Part shown: in pieces, positions 58,420 through 64,000 of the stretch | How the letters are laid out: the number at the start of each line of letters is the position of its first letter | Numbering within the stretch: the first letter of the stretch is position 1 | Virus record (IMG/VR): IMGVR_UViG_3300010935_000101 | Location: 1 to 64,000 of that record | Strand: one strand, 5' to 3' | Source: a virus | DNA length: 64,000 nt | Notes under the pieces: model-generated | Told to the model about the DNA's origin: nothing | Databases searched by the model: none | Seen by the model: the letters and a program-made list of their open reading frames with translations, nothing else | Translations under genes and position numbers: made by a program

Positions 58420-59691
58420 TTATTTACTAATATTTCTTAGATTTTTTTCTACTGCTTTAATAAAACCTTTATGGTCAACACCAATTATGGAATTACCAAA
58501 CACACCTCTTGAAGCATTAATAGCCTTTTTCATTTGAGTATCTGAATAACCTTGACCTTGCAATCCTGCTAATTGATTTTCTATCCAAGGCCTATCATAT
58601 GAACCAGGATCACCAAAGTCGTCAAACATGCTCTTTAGTGCAGTTCTAATACCACTTCCATCCCCACTTTTTGGAGTAATTTTGTTACTCCAATAGTTGT
58701 TATCTATTTTATTATCAGTTTCTGATTGTTTTCTGGCTTGTTCAAGTTCTGCAATCTTCTCTGCATTTGTTTTTTTAACATTTATTTTATTGGAGATTTC
58801 AACAGCTGTTGTAGCAGATATTTTACCATCTTTATACAATTGTTTAAGCTCGTTGAGTTGATTTTGAACTGATTCCTCAGGACTTAACTTTTTAGATATT
58901 GATTTAGTAGTTCCTTTACTTAGTTTCTTAACATTTGCTTCATCAACTGTAATTTCTTTACCATCCATATATTCAGTTAATCCAGCCTTTTCCAATGCAA
59001 TTTTAGCGGCTTCTTCATTGGACATTTGTACTGGAGCAGGAGTCTTAACAAAGTCTTTTAAGTTTGGAGTTACTCCCATTAGCACATCAGTCTCATAACC
59101 ACTGCCCTTAGTAGTGGTAGGTGTCGGAGTAGCTATTAAATGATCATAAGTATCACTGAATATTTGCCCCATTTTTTCTAATTTAGCATCTAACAATCTT
59201 TGTCTATCAGCATCTACATCAGCTTGTGTGATCACACCTGTAGTTGTAGTAATGGTTTTATTAGTTGGCAGTCCTATAAAGGCTTCAGCAACCTTCTTTT
59301 GTTCAGCTCTGTTTCTAACGCCTTCGTTTATCAATCTCAGTTTTTCTTTCCATTCTGGATCAGCAGCTCTCTCTTTTTTTAATGTTTCCATAGCAAACTG
59401 TTGTTTAGCATTTTGAGCAGCATTCCATTCTGGTGTGCCTGGAGTGTTTCTTTTATCTATTCCTGCCTGTCTAGCATCTTGTGCAGCTTGTCTAGCATGA
59501 ATTAAGTCTTTCTCATTTAAGAGATCTTGCCTAAGAGCATCTTGTCTAATTGTTTTCTGTCTATTATCAATACCTGCAATAGCTTGTTTAGCCAAGTTCC
59601 CAATTAAATTGGGACCACTATTATACGGTGTGCTAGTAGGAAGTCTAGGCATACTTACTTGTTGTAATCTTATTGGATCATAGAATCCCAT
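58420..59691 (-). CDS. putative structural/ejected protein, 423 aa (N4 gp51 position)
   Basis: Long, helical and Lys/Gln-rich, with coiled-coil potential at residues 50-130 and 270-320, no signal or membrane segment. In N4, genes just upstream of the vRNAP encode virion proteins; this one is adjacent in the same order, so an internal or ejected protein is likely. The start follows AAGGAGAAATC. No sequence family recognised. Confidence 0.55.
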   Translation of the reverse strand: MGFYDPIRLQQVSMPRLPTSTPYNSGPNLIGNLAKQAIAGIDNRQKTIRQDALRQDLLNEKDLIHARQAAQDARQAGIDKRNTPGTPEWNAAQNAKQQFAMETLKKERAADPEWKEKLRLINEGVRNRAEQKKVAEAFIGLPTNKTITTTTGVITQADVDADRQRLLDAKLEKMGQIFSDTYDHLIATPTPTTTKGSGYETDVLMGVTPNLKDFVKTPAPVQMSNEEAAKIALEKAGLTEYMDGKEITVDEANVKKLSKGTTKSISKKLSPEESVQNQLNELKQLYKDGKISATTAVEISNKINVKKTNAEKIAELEQARKQSETDNKIDNNYWSNKITPKSGDGSGIRTALKSMFDDFGDPGSYDRPWIENQLAGLQGQGYSDTQMKKAINASRGVFGNSIIGVDHKGFIKAVEKNLRNISK

Positions 59692-59700
59692 GATTTCTCC

Positions 59701-60186
59701 TTATCTAGCGTATGGAAGCGCTTGGCTACCATTCACTGAACCACCAGATTGTTGGAATGCCAATTCTGCTTCTTTTCTTCTAGCTTCAGCAGCATCTGCA
59801 TCACTAAATTGTCTATCTTGGTATGCTTGTGATAATGCCATTTGTTGATTGAATCTATCGTTAGTAGAATCTTGTGCATCTTTTTGTAAACCGTAATCGG
59901 CTAATCCACCAAGTACACCAAGACCTAACTTAGCTGTTTCAGGATTACTCTCTAACCAATTACCAGCGGTACTCAACAATCCAGGAGTCGCTTCTGAGCC
60001 TACCCAATTACCACTTTTACTATCAAAAACTCTATTACCAGCTGTACCAGTTAACCAATCTCCAACACCACCAATAGCCCCACTTTCTCCACCAATGCCA
60101 TCAGATCCAAATGCCCAAGTTCCCAGATCACCTAATCCACCTACTGCCTTTGTACCAAAATCTGCTAATCCATCATACCATGCCAT
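59701..60186 (-). CDS. putative structural protein, 161 aa (N4 gp52 position)
   Basis: The first 70 residues are rich in Gly, Trp and Asp (GLADFGTKAVGGLGDLGTW, GGVGDWLTG), the rest is helical with a Gln/Ala-rich stretch. It sits between the 423- and 502-residue late proteins. Small Gly-rich proteins of this size occur in N4-like virions at this place. Assignment is positional. Confidence 0.5.
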   Translation of the reverse strand: MAWYDGLADFGTKAVGGLGDLGTWAFGSDGIGGESGAIGGVGDWLTGTAGNRVFDSKSGNWVGSEATPGLLSTAGNWLESNPETAKLGLGVLGGLADYGLQKDAQDSTNDRFNQQMALSQAYQDRQFSDADAAEARRKEAELAFQQSGGSVNGSQALPYAR

Positions 60187-60242
60187 ATCATTCTCCTATT
60201 ATCTATTTACTGCATCTTACCATAGTTTATATTAATTATTAC

Positions 60243-61751
60243 TTATAATTTTTCTGCTAATGCATTTGCTTTAGTAGTTGCATCTTCAATAGCCTTACCA
60301 GTAGAGTCTAAGAATAACTGAGCAGCCGTGTAATCGAATGCCGCTTTTTGTGCTGCCATCTTTGCAGTTGTTTCATTATAGCTAGCCTGTGTTTTATTAG
60401 TACTACTATTGTATGAGTCGGATATTGCATTTATTGCAGCATTATTGCCTTCCCATGCACTTAACTTCTCATTATAATCATCCATTAATGAATTTATTGT
60501 GCCTTGGAGCACTTGTATTTTTCTGTATATCGCTTTTTTTGTGGTAACTATTGCACTTGAGTTACTCCCATTTGCAGAACCCTTTGTGGTTTTTGTGTTG
60601 GACAGGAATACTCTTTCACTACCTAGTAATGCAGGCATTGCCGCTGCTTCGAATACAGTATCATATCCAACTGCTGCCATATTCTGCTCTTGTTGCTGTA
60701 AGGGGTGGAAAAATATACCACCACCAAAGAATGCATTGTATAACACTCCTCCTGCCATTTTATCAAAAACATCTTCAGCATCTAGAGGTGACTCTTTACC
60801 GGAAGTGATATTATGTAATGCTTTCCATTTAACAAGGTTTTGAAAGGATTGTTCAACACTCGGAAATTGATGTCCACTATCTCCTTCTCTATCCACACTC
60901 ATATCAAATCCTGCTAAATCACTAGCGTTAATATCACTAGTATTTATTCCCATGGCATTTGCCATTGCTTGTAATGTTGTGAATTGGTCATATACAGAAT
61001 ATAATGAAATAGCAGTGACCGCCACAGCTGCTAACTTGCCTGTGGAAGTTAAGTATCCTGACACACTTGCTAGCGTTTCTAGTGTCTGTATAGTAGTAAA
61101 CACTCCATAAGCAAACTGTAGTATAGCTACTGTAAATTCGATTTGTTGTTGCGCTTCAAAAGATATTACCCCTGTCAAGGCTGCTTGTTTAGATACAGCA
61201 ACCACTGCAGATGCTATAGTCGCAATTGCGGGGGCTCCAATTAATGCCCCAGCAGCTATAGTTGCGAGTGACTCTAGTCCTATAGCAACTGAGGCAGGAA
61301 CTCCTTGCGAGTACAGATGAGAAGCTAGTGAACCACTTGATAGAGAAGTGTAGGATTTAGTATTAGTGACTGTAAGTGAGTCAAAATCAAAATCTAAGTA
61401 CCCCGTAGTTACTCTATTACTCTCAATAGTAATATCATCTCCAACTTTACCAAAAGCATGAGTTGTAACTGATTTAAGATCCATATCATAGGAATATTCG
61501 TATTCTGTAGCAGGAGCAATATCGGTATTTAGAGTACTGTATTCTTTACTAAAACTCTCTTCTACAGTTCCCCAATCGTTATTCCCACCAGAGCCTCCAT
61601 CTGCTGCGTCACTAGCATTTGAGGAGCCCCCACCTGCAGATTGTCCACCAGCGTCACCGCCAGCGTTACCAACATCGTAAAACGTAGATAGCTGCTCTAG
61701 TGGGTTGTACTTGGCTCTTCTAACAAGGCCATCATTAAAGAGCTCAAACAT
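60243..61751 (-). CDS. putative virion protein with Gly/Ser-rich linker and hydrophobic segment, 502 aa
   Basis: Residues 29-60 form a Gly/Ser/Ala/Asn-rich linker (AGGDAGGQSAGGGSS). Residues about 155-190 are strongly hydrophobic (AIGLESLATIAAGALIGAPA), and further spans follow to about 260. The C-terminal 100 residues form a coiled coil. Such a layout suits a protein that enters or lines the membrane channel during DNA ejection. No family is recognised by sequence. Confidence 0.5.
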   Translation of the reverse strand: MFELFNDGLVRRAKYNPLEQLSTFYDVGNAGGDAGGQSAGGGSSNASDAADGGSGGNNDWGTVEESFSKEYSTLNTDIAPATEYEYSYDMDLKSVTTHAFGKVGDDITIESNRVTTGYLDFDFDSLTVTNTKSYTSLSSGSLASHLYSQGVPASVAIGLESLATIAAGALIGAPAIATIASAVVAVSKQAALTGVISFEAQQQIEFTVAILQFAYGVFTTIQTLETLASVSGYLTSTGKLAAVAVTAISLYSVYDQFTTLQAMANAMGINTSDINASDLAGFDMSVDREGDSGHQFPSVEQSFQNLVKWKALHNITSGKESPLDAEDVFDKMAGGVLYNAFFGGGIFFHPLQQQEQNMAAVGYDTVFEAAAMPALLGSERVFLSNTKTTKGSANGSNSSAIVTTKKAIYRKIQVLQGTINSLMDDYNEKLSAWEGNNAAINAISDSYNSSTNKTQASYNETTAKMAAQKAAFDYTAAQLFLDSTGKAIEDATTKANALAEKL

Positions 61752-61812
61752 TATTTATTTTTCTTAATATACTTTCGAATAGGGTAAACTCTCGTTAAAA
61801 AATGTACATGCA

Positions 61813-62226
61813 TTAGTTTACCCCTCCTGTAGTTCTCACTGTATCACCACTAGCACCACTACCATCTGCGGTATCAGTAATAGTAGCATCATTATAATTA
61901 TGTGTATGTGTAGCATACGCTGCAAGTGCTAACTCTAGTGCCGCTAGTCGTGTTTCTAAATCATCTATATGTGTATTTATAACTACAGTATAACTGGCAT
62001 TAGTTGCATCGAGAATAGCTTTATTTGTGTGTGTATGTGTATCATTCTCTAGAGAACCAATCCTAGTAGTAGTTGTATTATTGAGTATATTATTGTTTCC
62101 ATCATATGTCACCCCAAAACTTTGACTAAGTGGGCTTACTCGAGGATCACTAACTAAGGTGGATCCCCTTTCAATATTTCTCACATGGGCAATTGCAATT
62201 TTTGCAAGTTTAGAACCATCCGCCAT
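61813..62226 (-). CDS. putative tail/appendage protein, 137 aa
   Basis: Contains two His-rich segments (NDTHTHTNK, THTHNYND) of the type found in trimeric tail-fibre or appendage proteins where His residues bind metal, and a helical middle with heptads. The C-terminus is Thr/Gly-rich. Next to the 305-residue tail-like protein with only one base between. N4 relatives carry small structural proteins here. Confidence 0.5.
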   Translation of the reverse strand: MADGSKLAKIAIAHVRNIERGSTLVSDPRVSPLSQSFGVTYDGNNNILNNTTTTRIGSLENDTHTHTNKAILDATNASYTVVINTHIDDLETRLAALELALAAYATHTHNYNDATITDTADGSGASGDTVRTTGGVN

Positions 62227-62227
62227 A

Positions 62228-63145
62228 TTACACCACTACACTAACAGTAGTACTTGCTGGAGTACTATCTAGTTTCTTCCATTTAGCCCCATCGTAGTAC
62301 GTAATATCACCTGCTGTCCATACTTTAATACCATCTAACATTATACTACCACCAACAGAAACTACATAGAAATCACCAAGGACTCCATCAGCTGCTCCAG
62401 GGAATACACCAGTGGCATCCCATTCACCTTTGTAATCTCTCAAATCCTCTACTAATTCACCTATTAACGTATAGTATTTATTCCATTGATCACTACTAAC
62501 TGTAAGTCCACCAGCTCCAAATGTTCCATAAGTGCTAGATAAACTATCAATAGCTTTAATATATCTATTGTCTATAACTTGTTCTTCTAATGCAGTTTGT
62601 TGAGCACCAGTCATATTGACATCTGCTAATGCTTTATCACTTTGGTATTTTCCTAATGTTATTTTGTATGGTTCCACACCAAGAGTAACAGCTAATGCAC
62701 TTTTGGATGTGTCTATTTTATCTTGTTTAGAACTGTCATCTACGAGATTTGATATTCGTAGTTTATTAGTGTTCTCTTCAGCAGACTGTTTGCTCATTAT
62801 AAATCGCATAGATTCACTTAATGCAGCACTCATGGATCCTAAGTACACCTTAGCGTAATTAGCACCTGTCAATCTAGTACTCCTATGTTGAGCCTTTGTC
62901 TGAGCATTAATTGATTCCATCAATTTATCGAATACACCATCACCTGTTACAACATACTCTGCATCCGTTTGAACATTATCAGTTAGATCTGTTATTAGTA
63001 TTTCAGTAGGTACTAGCGCAGTACCAGTTTTATACTCAACCAGAGTAGTATCTATATATGGAGGTACATCTGTAGTCGTGGCCCAACTACCCCAAACATC
63101 TGTTATTAGTGCTCTTGTTCGTTTTTCTATTGTAATTGTAGACAT
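62228..63145 (-). CDS. putative structural protein with fibre-like C-terminal module, 305 aa
   Basis: The last 70 residues (YKGEWDATGVFP, GDFYVVSVGGS, WTAGDITYYDGAKWKKLD) form a small beta module well known from phage tail and appendage proteins. The first 220 residues are alpha-helical (an N-terminal virion-attachment part by inference). The gene lies two genes below the probable capsid gene. It may correspond to an N4 appendage or head-tail component; exact role unknown. Confidence 0.55.
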   Translation of the reverse strand: MSTITIEKRTRALITDVWGSWATTTDVPPYIDTTLVEYKTGTALVPTEILITDLTDNVQTDAEYVVTGDGVFDKLMESINAQTKAQHRSTRLTGANYAKVYLGSMSAALSESMRFIMSKQSAEENTNKLRISNLVDDSSKQDKIDTSKSALAVTLGVEPYKITLGKYQSDKALADVNMTGAQQTALEEQVIDNRYIKAIDSLSSTYGTFGAGGLTVSSDQWNKYYTLIGELVEDLRDYKGEWDATGVFPGAADGVLGDFYVVSVGGSIMLDGIKVWTAGDITYYDGAKWKKLDSTPASTTVSVVV

Positions 63146-63171
63146 TCAGCTATCCTTATATAATTCATTAT

Positions 63172-63193
63172 AGAATCCACCTTAGTGGACTCT
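63172..63193 (-). terminator. intergenic hairpin between late genes
   Basis: Stem AGAATCCAC/GTGGACTCT (eight of nine pairs) with a CTTA loop, between the stop of the 201-residue gene and the start of the 305-residue gene. On the transcribed strand no T-tract follows; processing signal or weak terminator. Confidence 0.45.
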
Positions 63194-63200
63194 AACTGAA

Positions 63201-63806
63201 TTAGTCCTTAAATTTTCTAGTATTTTGGGCTCTTTTCATTTCATCTATCTCATCTTGTGTCCATCCTTCAGTCTTAGTTACTCTGAATCTTGGCTGTGAC
63301 TTTACAACTGGTTCCCCTTTACCATTTTTAGTATGTACTGACATCATAATTGCAGCTAGTTTTTTAGCAACTGTAAATGGTAATGCTTGTTCGTTACCAT
63401 GCAATCCAACATTCCAGTTCTTTGGACCTGTTGTGAGGTTACCATACTGGATTGGGAATGTTCTTGTTTCATCATCATCATCAATTTGAATTGAATTCTG
63501 ATGATCTGTGACAATGTACTTAAATTTCACTTGTTTCAGTTTAGCTCTTTCATGTTGATCCACAACTTTCTTGAGTGACACTTCTTTTGTAGCCTCAGGA
63601 TTATTTTCAGGCTTAGCAAGTTCTTTTTTAGTCTCTTCGTTTATCTCATCTTGAGAAGCTTTGAATTCTTCTAATACTGTTACGTATTCAGCATTAGTAA
63701 TCTTTTCTTTGTCTTTAGCAGATTCCACTACTTTATCAGTTAGTTTTAAACTTTCCGCAGCTTTAATCAGCTCTTCTTTATTCATTTGTTTAAATGTCTT
63801 TTCCAT
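63201..63806 (-). CDS. putative late/structural protein, 201 aa
   Basis: Starts after AAGGAAAGACAAA. The N-terminal half is charged and helical (EELIKAAESLKLTDKVVESAKDKEK), the C-terminal half is a beta-rich domain (FPIQYGNLTTGPKNWNV, then a basic helix). It lies directly downstream of the probable capsid gene; in N4-like phages small structural genes follow the capsid gene. No recognised family. Confidence 0.5.
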   Translation of the reverse strand: MEKTFKQMNKEELIKAAESLKLTDKVVESAKDKEKITNAEYVTVLEEFKASQDEINEETKKELAKPENNPEATKEVSLKKVVDQHERAKLKQVKFKYIVTDHQNSIQIDDDDETRTFPIQYGNLTTGPKNWNVGLHGNEQALPFTVAKKLAAIMMSVHTKNGKGEPVVKSQPRFRVTKTEGWTQDEIDEMKRAQNTRKFKD

Positions 63807-63914
63807 TTTGTCTTTCCTTATTTTATAGTTAGCTATTACGCCATTGCTACGATCTCCAGATATCTCAATCTGTACATTTTGTATTCTATCTTAATTCATC
63901 TTAAGGGGAGCTAA

Positions 63915-63932
63915 GTGGGAAATTAATCCCAC
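63915..63932 (-). terminator. terminator-like hairpin after the probable capsid gene
   Basis: Perfect six-pair stem GTGGGA/TCCCAC around AATTAA, 16 bases after the stop of the capsid-like frame on the minus strand. No T-tract of length, so termination may be partial. The roughly 110 bases to the next gene show no clear promoter. Confidence 0.55.
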
Positions 63933-63947
63933 CTAACTATTTAGTAA

Positions 63948-64000
63948 CTACGCAGCAGCTACAATTGCAGGGTTTTTAGAAACCGAGAACTTCAATGAAG
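63948..64000 (-). CDS. probable major capsid protein, C-terminal end (truncated by window edge)
   Basis: The last 16 codons of a minus-strand gene, ending SVSKNPAIVAAA then TAG, run off the right edge. The call rests on position: in N4-like phages the capsid gene (gp56) lies upstream of small structural genes that precede the vRNAP gene, and is followed by a hairpin, as here. The visible residues are too few for a sequence-based assignment. Confidence 0.35.
   Translation of the reverse strand, partial: SLKFSVSKNPAIVAAA

Overview
The window is 64 kb of a tailed-phage genome, most probably a large N4-like podovirus (Schitoviridae-type). The decisive evidence is the 2,967-residue protein at 49458-58361 on the minus strand. 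It carries, in order, the TxxGR, A, B and C motifs of T7/N4 single-subunit RNA polymerases, so it looks like a virion-packaged RNA polymerase (vRNAP). The layout also fits N4: early and replication genes run rightward, late virion genes run leftward, and the two blocks converge on a strong terminator hairpin at 45559-45580. The DNA is AT-rich. Genes are tightly packed, with many ATGA overlaps and AAGGA-type ribosome binding sites. No integrase or repressor is visible, which suggests a lytic virus. The host cannot be named; the lipoprotein lipobox implies a bacterial membrane.

Left part (1-13 kb): the end of an HD-type phosphohydrolase, a small membrane protein plus lipoprotein, two conserved phage proteins, then about 1.5 kb without genes (4308-5790) that is full of perfect inverted repeats and holds three tRNA-like T-loops. 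This last stretch is best read as one or more very large structured RNAs. It is followed by small unknown genes and a MoxR-type AAA+ ATPase / nucleotidyltransferase / VWA-domain cassette (7206-10852), matching the N4 gp24-gp25 pair.

Middle part (12.6-33.8 kb): nucleases (VRR-NUC and Cas4/RecB-like), an SF2 helicase, a run of very small accessory genes, a dUTPase-like protein, family A DNA polymerase, a tRNA-Ser(GCU), a P-loop replication protein, an AEP-like primase candidate, a Tad2-type anti-defence protein, a RecA-fold ATPase and a probable single-stranded DNA binding protein. Together these form the replication and recombination module.

Right part of the rightward block (34-45.6 kb): a split and an intact copy of a small paralogue, a UvrD-like helicase, an ATP-dependent DNA ligase, a free-standing homing-type endonuclease preceded by a pseudoknot-forming hairpin, an HU-like protein, and a nucleotide pool set: B12-dependent ribonucleotide reductase (NrdJ), dNMP kinase, ThyX and a MazG-like pyrophosphohydrolase, plus an MT-A70 methyltransferase. 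Four small membrane or acidic proteins end the block.

Late block (45.6-64 kb, minus strand): from the probable major capsid protein at the right edge, through structural and putative ejected proteins, to the vRNAP and a 1,289-residue protein with an HExxH metalloprotease motif. A hairpin buries the ribosome binding site of the vRNAP gene. The early/middle RNA polymerase subunits expected in N4-like phages, and the portal, terminase and remaining tail genes, are not in this window and probably lie outside it.
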